From Pantoea sp. GD03673 (GTDB lineage Bacteria; Pseudomonadota; Gammaproteobacteria; Enterobacterales; Enterobacteriaceae): DNA of 64,000 nucleotides. A program made the translations under genes and the position numbers. The notes below the pieces were generated by a model. That model had not been told where the DNA came from. It did no database searches and saw nothing but the letters and a program-made list of their open reading frames with translations. The stretch covers positions 62,001-126,000 of the forward strand of contig NZ_JAOCKJ010000002.1 of assembly GCF_029844725.1 (NCBI RefSeq). The letters run 5' to 3'. Positions 29,286 through 38,712 of the stretch are shown piece by piece (position 1 is the first letter of the stretch; the number at the start of each line of letters is the position of its first letter).

Positions 29286-29927
29286 TTATTCAAAAAACTG
29301 ATTGATTTTCGCCTTGAGGATATCAATGGCGATACGGTTTTTTCCCCCGCGCGGCACAATGATATCGGCGTACTGTTTTGATGGCTCGATAAACTGCAGG
29401 AACATCGGACGCACGGTCTTCTGATACTGACTCATCACCGAATCCATAGAACGGCCGCGCTCGTTGACGTCACGTTTCATGCGGCGCATCAGACAGATGT
29501 CGAGCGGCGTGTCCACGAAGATAGAGAAGTTGAGTTCCTGGCGCAGACGGGCATCGGTTAACAGCAGAATGCCTTCAAGGATAATAACCTTTTTGGCCTT
29601 CAGGTGTTGCGTTTGCTGGGTGCGGGTGTGTTCAACATAGCTGTAGACCGGCAGCTCAATATCCTGCCCGGCTTTCACCGCCTGCAGGTGCTGCAACAGC
29701 AAATCATGATCCATCGCACTTGGATGGTCATAATTGGTTTTAACCCTCTCTTCCATGGTGAGGTGACTTTGATCTTTGTAATAAGCATCTTCCGGGATAA
29801 CCCCGATGTGCTCGTCACCTACCTGATCACGGATTTCACGATAGAGCGTGCTGGCAATTAAACTTTTACCGGATGCGGAAGCGCCGGCAATGCCTACAAT
29901 CACGCACTGATGAGACTTGTCAGTCAT
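29286..29927 (-). CDS. udk: Uridine/cytidine kinase
   Basis: Udk phosphorylates uridine and cytidine in pyrimidine salvage. The 213 residues match the E. coli enzyme in length. The P-loop [14 protein letters not shown] is near residue 13, the nucleoside site includes [10 protein letters not shown], and the R-rich lid reads [13 protein letters not shown]. It is upstream of dcd on the same strand, separated by 78 bp. Confidence 0.96.
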   Translation of the reverse strand: MTDKSHQCVIVGIAGASASGKSLIASTLYREIRDQVGDEHIGVIPEDAYYKDQSHLTMEERVKTNYDHPSAMDHDLLLQHLQAVKAGQDIELPVYSYVEHTRTQQTQHLKAKKVIILEGILLLTDARLRQELNFSIFVDTPLDICLMRRMKRDVNERGRSMDSVMSQYQKTVRPMFLQFIEPSKQYADIIVPRGGKNRIAIDILKAKINQFFE

Positions 29928-30211
29928 ACTTTTTTAAGACCTGATAACTGGAGCCTGCCACTGGTCACACATTACGCGGGCAGCGGACGGGCCGAAATGG
30001 AGAGGGTGTGTTCGCGCTAAGTATAGGGATTTCGGCCTTTTGATGCCAGAGAAATGGCGTCGGCGACTTTTCAGACTTTCTCCTTTGGACGCCACTCATT
30101 TCACCGATAAACTAACGTCACACCATACTATAAATAAAATGGCCTGCGCGGCGCGCTGTTCTGACGACACGCGTCGCTATCGTGACGACTGAATGATGCA
30201 TCTGGAGTGGT

Positions 30212-30826
30212 ATGCACTGGAAGACTTTGACCTATTTTGGCGACAGCATGCTGTTGATTCCGACAGCAGTGATTATTGCCCTGATTTTGCCGTGGAAGAG
30301 TGACAACCGCCGCACGGTCTTTTACTGGATTGTGGCCTTTGGCCTGGCTGGCCTGACCGTCAGCCTCTCTAAAATTCTGTTTCTGGGATTTGGCATCGGC
30401 AGCGCCCGCTTTAACTTCACCGGTTTCAGCGGTCACAGCGCCATGTCCGCCACGCTGTGGCCGGTTATGCTCTGGCTGATTTCCGGGCGCTGGCCCGCGA
30501 AATGGCGAATAGCGGCGATTGGGTTCGGTTACCTGATCCCCCTGATGGTGGGCTTCTCCCGCCTGGTCATCCACGCGCATTCTAAAAGTGAGGTCGCAAC
30601 CGGGCTGCTGCTGGGCTTCACGCTGAGCACCGCGTTTCTCTTCTCCCAGCGCCGCACCTCGCTAAAAGGCTTCAGCTGGCCGCAGGTGGGGGCTGCCCTG
30701 TTAGTGCCGTTTGTATTGATGAGCCACGGTCGCGTCGCGACCACGCAGCAGTTTCTGGAACGCTTCTCTGCCAGCCTTGCGGGCATGGAGAAACCCTATA
30801 CCCGCGCCGATCTTTTCCGCCAGTAA
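30212..30826 (+). CDS. PAP2-family membrane phosphatase
   Basis: A 204-residue integral membrane protein with about five hydrophobic helices and two of the three PAP2 phosphatase motifs: FSGHSAMSA (usually PSGH) and SRLVIHAHSKSEV (SRxxxxxHxxxD-like, with E where D is usual). The first KxxxxxxRP motif is not evident; the corresponding stretch reads ILFLGFGIGSARFNF. It may act on lipid phosphates such as undecaprenyl pyrophosphate or phosphatidic acid, but the altered motifs make activity uncertain. It occupies the interval between udk and dgcE. Confidence 0.8.
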   Translation: MHWKTLTYFGDSMLLIPTAVIIALILPWKSDNRRTVFYWIVAFGLAGLTVSLSKILFLGFGIGSARFNFTGFSGHSAMSATLWPVMLWLISGRWPAKWRIAAIGFGYLIPLMVGFSRLVIHAHSKSEVATGLLLGFTLSTAFLFSQRRTSLKGFSWPQVGAALLVPFVLMSHGRVATTQQFLERFSASLAGMEKPYTRADLFRQ

Positions 30827-30989
30827 TCAACGCGCTGGCCATCAATCTTACCCTGCCCGTCAATTCGCCGAATAACGGGCAATGTTGATTTCATCCCTTT
30901 TTTCGTTGCCGAATGTGCTAGCATGCAGTCAGAGAATGACTGGTGCCTGATTCGCCGTTGCGGAACCCTGCACCCTGCCGGAAGTCCGC

Positions 30990-33900
30990 ATGACGATAGA
31001 GATCCTGTCCCCGCAAAAAAACGCGCCAAACCGCTGGCTCTCGGCCCTGGTTCTGGGCGGCGTGGTATTTGTCCTGACACTGTTCTGTCTTGAACTGATT
31101 GTTGTCAGCGGTAAAATTTCCCCGCTCTGGTTCCCGACCACGTTAATGACCGTTGTGGTGTTTCGCTGCCCGTCACGTCAGCTGCCGCTGCTGCTGACCG
31201 CCTGCGTGCTGGGCACCGCCGGGGCGAATGCCATCATCATCGGACCTGCCCTCTCTAATATTAAATTCGCGCTGCTTAATCTTATTCAGGCCGGTGTGGG
31301 CGGCATGCTGCTGCGCGCCCTTCTGGATCGGCGTGCGCCGCTGGATTCCCTCCATGACTGGGCCCGGATGGTGCTGTCGGTGGGCATTGTGACGCCCGTG
31401 CTCGGCGGCCTGCTCGCGCTCTGGACGCTGCAGGTCAGCGGCCATGCCTCGTTTCCCTTCTTTTATACCTGGGTCATCTCCGAGATCATCGGCATGCTGG
31501 TGTTAGGCCCGATGCTGCTGCTGCTGCCCTGGCCGCTGCGACGTGCGCAGTTCAGCGATCTGCGTCTCGCCGAATCCCTGCTGACGCTGCTGGTTACCCT
31601 GGGTGCCAGTTATCTGGCCCTGCGTTTCCTGCCGTGGCCCTTTACCTTTATTGTGGTGATCCTGTTCTGGTGCGCGGTGCGCCTGCCCAAGCTGCAGGCA
31701 TTTGTCCTGTTCTTCCTGAACGCCAGTTTTATCTCCATGCTGCTGGCTTTTGATAGGGTCAGCGTGGTTAATAACAACAGCGCGCTTGGCCCGGTCTCCA
31801 GCTGGCTGCCGTTTCTGCTGGTGTTAATTCCCAGTCACATTATGTCGCTGGTGATGGATGCATTCCGCCGCGAAAAGCTCCACATTACCCACAGCGAAAC
31901 CCGCTTCCGTCACGCGATGGAGTACTCCGCCATCGGCATGGCACTCGTCGCGCCGGAGGGCAACTGGCTGCAGGTGAACCGCTCTCTCTGTCAGATTCTG
32001 GGTTATCCGGCGGAGGAGCTGAAACGTCTGACCTTTCAGCAGATTACCCATCCCGACGATCTCTCACTCGATCTGCACCACGTGAGCCGCCTGCTGGGAG
32101 GCGAGATTGACACTTATACCTTTGAAAAGCGCTATTTCCGCAAGGATGGCGAAATTGTCTGGGCGCGGCTGACGGTCTCGCTGGTGCGCGACAGCAATCA
32201 TGCCCCGCTCTACTTTATTGCGCAGATTATCGATATTTCAGAGCTGAAGCAGAGCGAGCAGGTGAATCGCCGGCTGATGGAGCGTATTACGCTGGCCAAC
32301 GAGGCGGGCGGCATCGGCGTCTGGGAGTGGAACCTGCTGACCGGCGAGATGCTGTGGGACAAGCGCATGTACGCCCTGTTTGGCCTTGCGCCGCATGAGT
32401 CGCCCAGCTATGACCTCTGGATCCATCTGCTGCATCCCGGCGATCGCGAATACGCCGCGCTGACGGTGCAGCAGGCGATTGAGCTGCGCAGCGCGTTTCA
32501 TATGGAGTACCGCGTGGTCGATGCCCAGGGGCAGCGCTGGGTGCGCACACAGGCTAACCGGCTACTGAGCAAAGAGGGACGCATTGAGCGGATGCTGGGC
32601 ATCTGTCAGGACATCACGCCGCTGCGCAATCTTAATGAGGCGCTGTTTCAGGAGAAAGAGCGCATGGCGATCACCCTGGATTCCATCGGTGAAGCGGTAA
32701 TAAGCACCGATGAAGAGATGCGCGTCGCCTTTATGAACCCGGTGGCAGAGAAAATGAGTGGCTTGTCGCAGGCGCAGGCTGCTGGTCAGCCGCTGAGTGA
32801 ACTGCTGCATATTACACAGGGACGTAACGGCCCCGAAGTTGAAAACCTGCTGTTATGCCAGCTGCCAGCGGAAAAAATCACCCCCGGTCTCGCGGAAGAT
32901 TTGGTGCTGCATACGCCCGATGGCGGCCACATTGATATCCATTACAGCATCACTCCGCTGCGTTCCGAAGCGGGGCTGGAACAGGGTGCCGTGATGGTCA
33001 TTCAGGATGTCAGCGAATCACGCAAACTGATGAAGCGCCTGAGCTATAGCGCGCTGCATGACACCCTGACCCGCCTGCCGAACCGCGCCAGTTTTGAGCT
33101 TCAGCTTAAGCGTCTGCTGTTTGATGCCGCTGAACATCAGCATCAGCATGTGCTGGTGTTTATCGACCTGGACAAGTTTAAAGCAGTGAATGACAGCGCC
33201 GGGCATGCCGCAGGTGATGCGTTGCTGCGCGAGCTCTCCGATCTGATGCAGCACCATCTGCGCAGCAGCGATTTCCTGGCCCGACTGGGCGGCGACGAGT
33301 TTGCGCTGCTGATGCCCGATTGCGACGTTGCTCAGGCACATGACGTGGTGCAGCGCATCGTCACCGCGGTCAATAATTACCGGTTCCAGTGGCTGGGCCG
33401 CCTTTATCACGTGGGTGCCAGCGCGGGCATAACGCAGATTTCAGCGGAAAACTGCCAGAGCGGCGATGTGCTTTCGCAGGCGGATATCGCCAGTTACAAC
33501 GCCAAACGCAGCGGGCGCGGACGGCTGGTCATCTACGAACAGCATCGGTTACCGCTGCCGGAAAATCCTCAGGGCATGGATGCCGCCATGATTGATGCGC
33601 TGCAGATCGAACTCCCTGCCTGGGCCGTTGCACCGCCCGGAACACCGCTGGCGGCCTTTATCTGGCTGCTTGAGGTGCAACTGTTTACGGCTGAGGGTCT
33701 GCAGGTAGAGGAGACGCTGCTGCGCAATAACCTCCCTGACGATGCGCTGCGTCGCCGGCTGGATAACACTATTCTGGAGGCTTTTTTCCGTCACGATGTG
33801 CAGAAGCTGAACAACAAAGGCATCCCGGTGATCCTGCCACTCAATGAACAGGTACTGAGTGATGCCGCCTTTGTGCAGCAACTCTGTCAGCGCTTTGTTG

Positions 33901-34325
33901 CCGAAGGTCTCGCCGACAGCCGCTGCGGTTTCGCCTTCCCTGCCGCCACTGTACTGAGCAAGGGCGATCAGCTCTATGCCGCGCTGATGCAACTGCGTCA
34001 GTGTGGCTGTCGTATCGTGTTGCAGCATTTTGGCCGTAATCTGGATGCCTTTAATCTGCTGAGCGACGAGGTGGTGGATTATCTGGTGCTGGCCCCTGAA
34101 CTGGTGGCTAACGTTCACAATAATCTGATGGATGAAATGCTGCTGACCATCATTCAGGGCCAGGCAACCCAGCGCAACATCTCGGTGCTGGCGGGTCCGA
34201 TTTCAGTCCCCGCCATCCTCAGCACGCTGGCGACCCTTGACGTCGATGGCGTCTGGGGCAGTGCCGTGGCCGAGCGACAGCCGCTGCGTTCACTGGCGGA
34301 AGATCGCATCTTCGCTGTCCGCTAA
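30990..34325 (+). CDS. dgcE: DgcE (YegE): MASE1-PAS-GGDEF diguanylate cyclase
   Basis: The 1111-residue protein has an N-terminal MASE1 membrane sensor (about eight to ten helices, residues ~15-295), three PAS domains (about 300-425, 430-555, 560-680), a GGDEF domain with intact RLGGDEFALL near residue 767, and a degenerate C-terminal EAL-like domain lacking the EAL triad. It matches E. coli YegE/DgcE, the diguanylate cyclase at the top of the c-di-GMP cascade for curli and cellulose. It is monocistronic, between the PAP2 gene and yegD. Confidence 0.93.
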   Translation: MTIEILSPQKNAPNRWLSALVLGGVVFVLTLFCLELIVVSGKISPLWFPTTLMTVVVFRCPSRQLPLLLTACVLGTAGANAIIIGPALSNIKFALLNLIQAGVGGMLLRALLDRRAPLDSLHDWARMVLSVGIVTPVLGGLLALWTLQVSGHASFPFFYTWVISEIIGMLVLGPMLLLLPWPLRRAQFSDLRLAESLLTLLVTLGASYLALRFLPWPFTFIVVILFWCAVRLPKLQAFVLFFLNASFISMLLAFDRVSVVNNNSALGPVSSWLPFLLVLIPSHIMSLVMDAFRREKLHITHSETRFRHAMEYSAIGMALVAPEGNWLQVNRSLCQILGYPAEELKRLTFQQITHPDDLSLDLHHVSRLLGGEIDTYTFEKRYFRKDGEIVWARLTVSLVRDSNHAPLYFIAQIIDISELKQSEQVNRRLMERITLANEAGGIGVWEWNLLTGEMLWDKRMYALFGLAPHESPSYDLWIHLLHPGDREYAALTVQQAIELRSAFHMEYRVVDAQGQRWVRTQANRLLSKEGRIERMLGICQDITPLRNLNEALFQEKERMAITLDSIGEAVISTDEEMRVAFMNPVAEKMSGLSQAQAAGQPLSELLHITQGRNGPEVENLLLCQLPAEKITPGLAEDLVLHTPDGGHIDIHYSITPLRSEAGLEQGAVMVIQDVSESRKLMKRLSYSALHDTLTRLPNRASFELQLKRLLFDAAEHQHQHVLVFIDLDKFKAVNDSAGHAAGDALLRELSDLMQHHLRSSDFLARLGGDEFALLMPDCDVAQAHDVVQRIVTAVNNYRFQWLGRLYHVGASAGITQISAENCQSGDVLSQADIASYNAKRSGRGRLVIYEQHRLPLPENPQGMDAAMIDALQIELPAWAVAPPGTPLAAFIWLLEVQLFTAEGLQVEETLLRNNLPDDALRRRLDNTILEAFFRHDVQKLNNKGIPVILPLNEQVLSDAAFVQQLCQRFVAEGLADSRCGFAFPAATVLSKGDQLYAALMQLRQCGCRIVLQHFGRNLDAFNLLSDEVVDYLVLAPELVANVHNNLMDEMLLTIIQGQATQRNISVLAGPISVPAILSTLATLDVDGVWGSAVAERQPLRSLAEDRIFAVR

Positions 34326-34400
34326 TTCCCGCGCTGCCTGCTTGCCACCCTGCTGAAGCTGCGCTAAAGTCGCCCCCTTTTTTCCGGCATGGGGGCGAAA

Positions 34401-35753
34401 ATGTTCATAGGATTCGATTACGGCACGGCTAACTGCTCCATTGCAGTCAGCGAAAATGGCACGCCACGTCTGTTAACGCTGGAAAATGATCAGCGCCTGT
34501 TGCCGTCAATGATCTGTGCGCCGACCCGCGAGTCGATTAGCGAATGGCTCTACCGTCATCATCAGGTGCCGACACCGGACAGTGAAACCACGGCGCTGCT
34601 GCAGCGAGCAATGCGTTTTAACCGCGAAGAGGATATTGAGGTCCAGCCCAACAGCGTGCAGTTTGGCCTCACCGCGCTGCAGCATTACATGGTCGACCCC
34701 GAAGATGTCTGGTTCGTTAAATCCCCTAAATCGTTCCTGGGTGCCACTGGCCTGAAGCCGCAGCAGATTGCCCTGTTTGAAGATCTGGTCTGCGCCATGA
34801 TGCTGCATATCCGCCAGCAGGGTGAACGTCAGCTGGATCAGTCTGTCGATCAGGCGGTCATCGGGCGGCCGGTTAACTTCCAGGGTTCAGGCAGTGAGGA
34901 GGCTAACCAGCAGGCGGAAGGCATTCTGCTGCGCGCCGCTCACCGCGCCGGTTTCCGCGACGTGGAGTTTCAGTTTGAACCGGTGGCGGCTGGACTCGAT
35001 TTCGAAGCCACGCTGCAGCAGGAAACGCGGGTGCTGGTGGTGGACATCGGCGGCGGAACCACCGACTGCTCGATGTTGCTGATGGGGCCGAAATGGCGTG
35101 ACAGAGCCGATCGCCGCGAAAGCCTGCTGGGTCACAGCGGCTGCCGCGTCGGCGGTAACGATCTGGATATCATGCTGGCGTTTAAAACCCTGATGCCGCT
35201 ACTGGGTCTGGGCGGTAACACCCAGAAAGGCACTGCCCTGCCCGCCCTGCCGTGGTGGAACGCGATTGCCATCAACGATGTTCCGGCGCAAAGCGACTTT
35301 TACAGCGCCGCCTGCGGAAAGTGGCTGCGCGATTTAGTGCGTGACGCTGAACAGGGTGACATCGTGGCGCGCCTGCTGAAAGTGTGGCAGCAGAAGCTCA
35401 GTTACCGGCTGGTGCGTGCGGCGGAAGAGAGCAAAATTGCGCTGTCAGCCAGCCCGGCGCACACCGCTTCACTCGATTTTATTGCCGCCGCGCTGCAGAC
35501 AGAGGTAAGCGTGGGTCAGTTGCAGGATGCCATCAGTCAGCCGCTGGAGAAAATTCTGGAACAGGTGCAGCTGGCCTTAGCCACCAGCCAGATTAAGCCC
35601 GATGTGATTTACCTGACCGGCGGCAGTGCCCGTTCGCCGTTGCTGCGTGCAGCACTGCAGCAGACGCTGCCCGACACGCCGATTGCCAGCGGCGATGATT
35701 TCGCCTCGGTCACCGCAGGGCTGGCCCGCTGGGCGGAAGTGATGTTCCGCTAA
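34401..35753 (+). CDS. yegD: YegD: Hsp70-family ATPase/chaperone-like protein
   Basis: Actin/Hsp70-fold protein, 450 residues from the ATG at 34401, the start equivalent to E. coli YegD; the ATG at 34389 gives four extra residues, but the GGGGGCG Shine-Dalgarno suits 34401. The phosphate-1 loop GFDYGTANCSIAV, the phosphate-2 loop VVDIGGGTTDCSM and the adenosine motif IYLTGGSARSPLL are present. The substrate-binding domain of true DnaK is missing. Function is unknown. In E. coli alkA lies between yegE and yegD; it is not here. Confidence 0.92.
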   Translation: MFIGFDYGTANCSIAVSENGTPRLLTLENDQRLLPSMICAPTRESISEWLYRHHQVPTPDSETTALLQRAMRFNREEDIEVQPNSVQFGLTALQHYMVDPEDVWFVKSPKSFLGATGLKPQQIALFEDLVCAMMLHIRQQGERQLDQSVDQAVIGRPVNFQGSGSEEANQQAEGILLRAAHRAGFRDVEFQFEPVAAGLDFEATLQQETRVLVVDIGGGTTDCSMLLMGPKWRDRADRRESLLGHSGCRVGGNDLDIMLAFKTLMPLLGLGGNTQKGTALPALPWWNAIAINDVPAQSDFYSAACGKWLRDLVRDAEQGDIVARLLKVWQQKLSYRLVRAAEESKIALSASPAHTASLDFIAAALQTEVSVGQLQDAISQPLEKILEQVQLALATSQIKPDVIYLTGGSARSPLLRAALQQTLPDTPIASGDDFASVTAGLARWAEVMFR

Positions 35754-35783
35754 TCCTGCCCGGCCCTGTTCTGTTATAAAAAA

Positions 35784-35803
35784 ACGGCACCTGAAGGTGC
35801 CGT
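35784..35803. terminator. Bidirectional terminator between yegD and the porin gene
   Basis: ACGGCACC, a 4-nt loop and GGTGCCGT form a perfect hairpin with an A-run before and TTTTTG after it, so it can act in both directions. It ends yegD transcription and, on the minus strand, porin transcription. Confidence 0.88.
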
Positions 35804-35960
35804 TTTTGTTTGCGGATGACGACGAGCAGGCTCAGGGAGCACACGCCTTCTGCAAAAACGCAAAATCCGCCATCCCTGGCCCGCTTTGCTTTGCTACTGG
35901 CGTATACTCTCATCGCTTTACGTCCGGGAGTCGTCTGTTAAGGTGCCGTTTTATTGAGAA

Positions 35961-37304
35961 TCAGAATGCAATGTTGGCGCTGATCCCGCCGATAAACGCA
36001 TCTTTCACTTCGCTCACCGCACCCGGTGCAACCACATACTGCAGGTTAGGTCGCAGTGACATCCAGTTCGTCACTTTGGCGTTGTAGTAAACCTCATAGT
36101 TGTACTCTGACCCTTCCTGAATCGGCAGATAGGTCGGACTGTCAAAGCGGCTCTCGCCATTCGCCTGATTCTGCTGACGCAGTGAGCGGGTATAATCGCT
36201 GTTCACGTGAATACGCGACGCGCCCACGCCAATCTCATCCTGCGGTCGGGCATCAAACGGTCCTGTCCAGGTCAAGGCGAGAGACTGATAGTTGTCGGTT
36301 TTCGAGGTCTTGTGATCGTTCATCACCGCCTGAACCCGCACGCCCAGGCCGCGATTCACATCGCCATCCTGCGCGGTCAGCTGCTGCTGCAATAACAGAT
36401 AGCCGCCATAGGCGTGCGCCTGATCCTGATAGCCGCCGTTGCGCCAGCTGCCATAAACATCGCCATCCACCGACGAGTAGTAATAGCCGATGCGGTAATT
36501 ACCCGGTAATTTCTCCGGCCCGAAGGTTGGTTTCCAGCCCAGTTCAACCGGCACCAGATTCCCTTCTGAATTGCTGGTATCCAGACGGAAGCCATCGCCA
36601 CGGTCGTAGTTAGCGCTGTTCTGGTTATAGAAACCGACCTGGAAGAAGACGTCAGGCGTGAGATTGAACTTAACCCGACCGCCCCACTGCGACACCGGCC
36701 AGTTGAACCAGCGATCGCCGCGCCAGTTACCCGCCTGGCCGCTGCCCAACGCCAGGTTCTGGAACAGATTGCCATCGAAATTATCGAAGTCTTCCCCCAC
36801 CGTCACGCGTCCGGCTTTGATATCGACAACATCGTTAAACAGCCCTTTACGCAGCCAGAACTGCGTCAGACGCCAGGTCTGACCACGACCGTAAACTTCC
36901 TGCACCGAAGAGAGCATGCCGGTGCGCTGGTCCGCGACCTGGTCGGAAAGATTCTGCCCGTTACGGCTGGTGACCGTCATCTGAAACTCAGCATCCTGCC
37001 AGTCCAGCAGCTTTTGCAGGTCGAAATTGGTGCCAAACGTCCACTGGTCGCTGTAGCGCATGGTGGTGTTGGTATCGGCTCCGCCGCCTAAGTTTGCAGC
37101 GCTTTCCATGGTGTAGTTAACGTCAAACTTAATGCCGTCGTCCTGCAACTGCGTTCGGTAACCGCCCCAGTCACCAAACATCCATTCGGAGTCCGGGCTT
37201 AGCGCATCAGCGGCCAGGGCCTGCGCGGAAAACATTGCCAGGATCAGGGTGCCGGTTGCCACACGGCGCAGCGGAAAACGCTGTTCTGCTTGTCTGTTTT
37301 TCAT
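35961..37304 (-). CDS. OprB-family carbohydrate-selective porin
   Basis: Outer-membrane beta-barrel protein of 447 residues. The signal peptide ends at ALA-AD near residue 31. Mature features are EWMFGDWGGYRTQLQDDGI, FQNLALGSGQ and a C-terminal GGISANIAF ending in Phe, as in the OprB (carbohydrate-selective porin) family. It presumably lets sugars through the outer membrane; the substrate is unknown. It stands alone on the minus strand with a 208-bp upstream region containing a possible CRP site and a terminator region downstream. Confidence 0.87.
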   Translation of the reverse strand: MKNRQAEQRFPLRRVATGTLILAMFSAQALAADALSPDSEWMFGDWGGYRTQLQDDGIKFDVNYTMESAANLGGGADTNTTMRYSDQWTFGTNFDLQKLLDWQDAEFQMTVTSRNGQNLSDQVADQRTGMLSSVQEVYGRGQTWRLTQFWLRKGLFNDVVDIKAGRVTVGEDFDNFDGNLFQNLALGSGQAGNWRGDRWFNWPVSQWGGRVKFNLTPDVFFQVGFYNQNSANYDRGDGFRLDTSNSEGNLVPVELGWKPTFGPEKLPGNYRIGYYYSSVDGDVYGSWRNGGYQDQAHAYGGYLLLQQQLTAQDGDVNRGLGVRVQAVMNDHKTSKTDNYQSLALTWTGPFDARPQDEIGVGASRIHVNSDYTRSLRQQNQANGESRFDSPTYLPIQEGSEYNYEVYYNAKVTNWMSLRPNLQYVVAPGAVSEVKDAFIGGISANIAF

Positions 37305-37421
37305 TATGTTTATTCTTAGGTAAGTTACGGAAAGTGACGAGCAGAGGATAATGCTGACTAATCTTCATTTATTGTAAATACGTGCGCATAATTTCCTGAA
37401 ACATCAGTTTATTAACGCATT

Positions 37422-37437
37422 TGTGATCGGGATCGCT
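37422..37437 (-). promoter_or_regulatory. Possible CRP site upstream of the porin gene
   Basis: TGTGATCGGGATCGCT keeps one perfect half (TGTGA-N6) and a weaker second half (TCGCT for TCACA). It is about 120 bp upstream of the porin start. A cAMP-CRP-controlled sugar porin would make sense, but the match is partial. Confidence 0.3.
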
Positions 37438-37490
37438 GAATGGTTATTCTTCGGGCAGGTTGCGCACGTTTTAGCAGGCAGAAACGCAAA

Positions 37491-37508
37491 AGGGGCGCTA
37501 GCGCCCCT
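37491..37508 (-). terminator. Terminator after the aldo/keto reductase gene
   Basis: AGGGGCGC/GCGCCCCT is a perfect palindromic stem followed by TTTTG on the minus strand. It starts 4 nt past the reductase stop. Confidence 0.8.
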
Positions 37509-37512
37509 GCAA

Positions 37513-38472
37513 TTAGCGGCTTGCCTCGTCCAGCTGCGCAATCTGTGCCGGGGTCAGCGTGAGCTGCATCGCGCCAGTCAGATCGTCGAGCTGTTTAAGG
37601 GAGGTCGCACTGACAATCGGTGCGGTGATGCCGGGACGGGCAATCTGCCAGGCCAGCGCCACCTGAGTCGGTGTTACCTGATGGGCGTCGCTGATTGCAT
37701 CCAGCGCGTCGAGTATCCGCAAACCGCGCGGGTTAAGGTATTTCTCCACCACCCCCTGACCACGCGCACTTTTACCGGCGTCTGCGGCATCACGGTATTT
37801 ACCACTGAGAAAACCGCTGGCGAGTGAGTAGTAGTTGATCACGCCTAAACCGTGCGCCATGACCACCGGCTCCAGCTCTGACTCATAGGGCTTACGATCA
37901 TACAGGTTGTATTCCGGCTGCAGGGTTTCGTATCGCGCCAGCCCCTGTGCTTCACTGACCTCAAGCGCCTCCTGCAGCCGCGCCGCGCTGTAATTCGACG
38001 CGCCAATAGCCCGCACTTTCCCCTCGCGGATCAGGCTGTCAAAAGTGCTCAGCGTTTCTGCCAGCGGCGTGTCCTGATCGTCACGGTGCGCCTGATAAAG
38101 GTCGATGTAGTCCGTCTGCAACCGGCGCAGTGAATCTTCGACAGCCTGACGGATATATTGCGGCTTCAGCCCGGTTTTCTCCGGCGACAACTCCATACCC
38201 ACTTTCGTTGCCAGCACGATTCGATCGCGCCTGCCGCTTTTTTTCAGCCACTCACCAATAATGGTTTCCGATTCACCGCCTTTATTACCCGGCACCCAGC
38301 GGGAGTAAACGTCGGCGGTGTCGATAAACCACAGTCCCCGGTCCACCAGCGCATCCAGCAGAGAAAAGGAGGTAGCGCGATCCACTGTCCAGCCAAACAC
38401 GTTGCCGCCAAACGTCAGTAACGGCACCGTAATACCACTGTCACCCAACTGCCGGGTTTGATTCTGACTCAT
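37513..38472 (-). CDS. Aldo/keto reductase
   Basis: NADP-dependent TIM-barrel oxidoreductase of 319 residues from the ATG at 38472, preceded by AGGAG at 7 nt; the frame extends to 38532 without support. The catalytic tetrad is visible: D and Y in WFIDTADVYS, K in IVLATKVG, and H in YIDLYQAHRDD. The cofactor-binding end reads IVSATSLKQLDDL. It resembles the YajO/Tas-like AKR group; the physiological aldehyde or ketone is unknown. It is divergent from mdtA. Confidence 0.9.
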   Translation of the reverse strand: MSQNQTRQLGDSGITVPLLTFGGNVFGWTVDRATSFSLLDALVDRGLWFIDTADVYSRWVPGNKGGESETIIGEWLKKSGRRDRIVLATKVGMELSPEKTGLKPQYIRQAVEDSLRRLQTDYIDLYQAHRDDQDTPLAETLSTFDSLIREGKVRAIGASNYSAARLQEALEVSEAQGLARYETLQPEYNLYDRKPYESELEPVVMAHGLGVINYYSLASGFLSGKYRDAADAGKSARGQGVVEKYLNPRGLRILDALDAISDAHQVTPTQVALAWQIARPGITAPIVSATSLKQLDDLTGAMQLTLTPAQIAQLDEASR

Positions 38473-38712
38473 TATCTGCTCCTGATTTGCCTGACAAACG
38501 GTCCGTTTCTTAGCATAGCAAAGCCCTTTCACCCCTTTATGACGATTGTGCTGCGATTAATGTCAGAACAGGCATAATTAACCCGCCCTGACAGATATTC
38601 CTTATTTCCTTCAACTTCTGCCCGTCAGAGGCGACTACAATCTTCCGTTTGCAGGCTACCCATTTGATGCCTGCGCCTGGGACTACGCCACTGCTGGAGA
38701 GCATCAACAATC

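Noticed and set aside
38590..38712. BaeR-binding box upstream of mdtA
   Set aside because: The T/C-rich stretch near 38600-38625 matches the published box only loosely, so it was not listed as a site.
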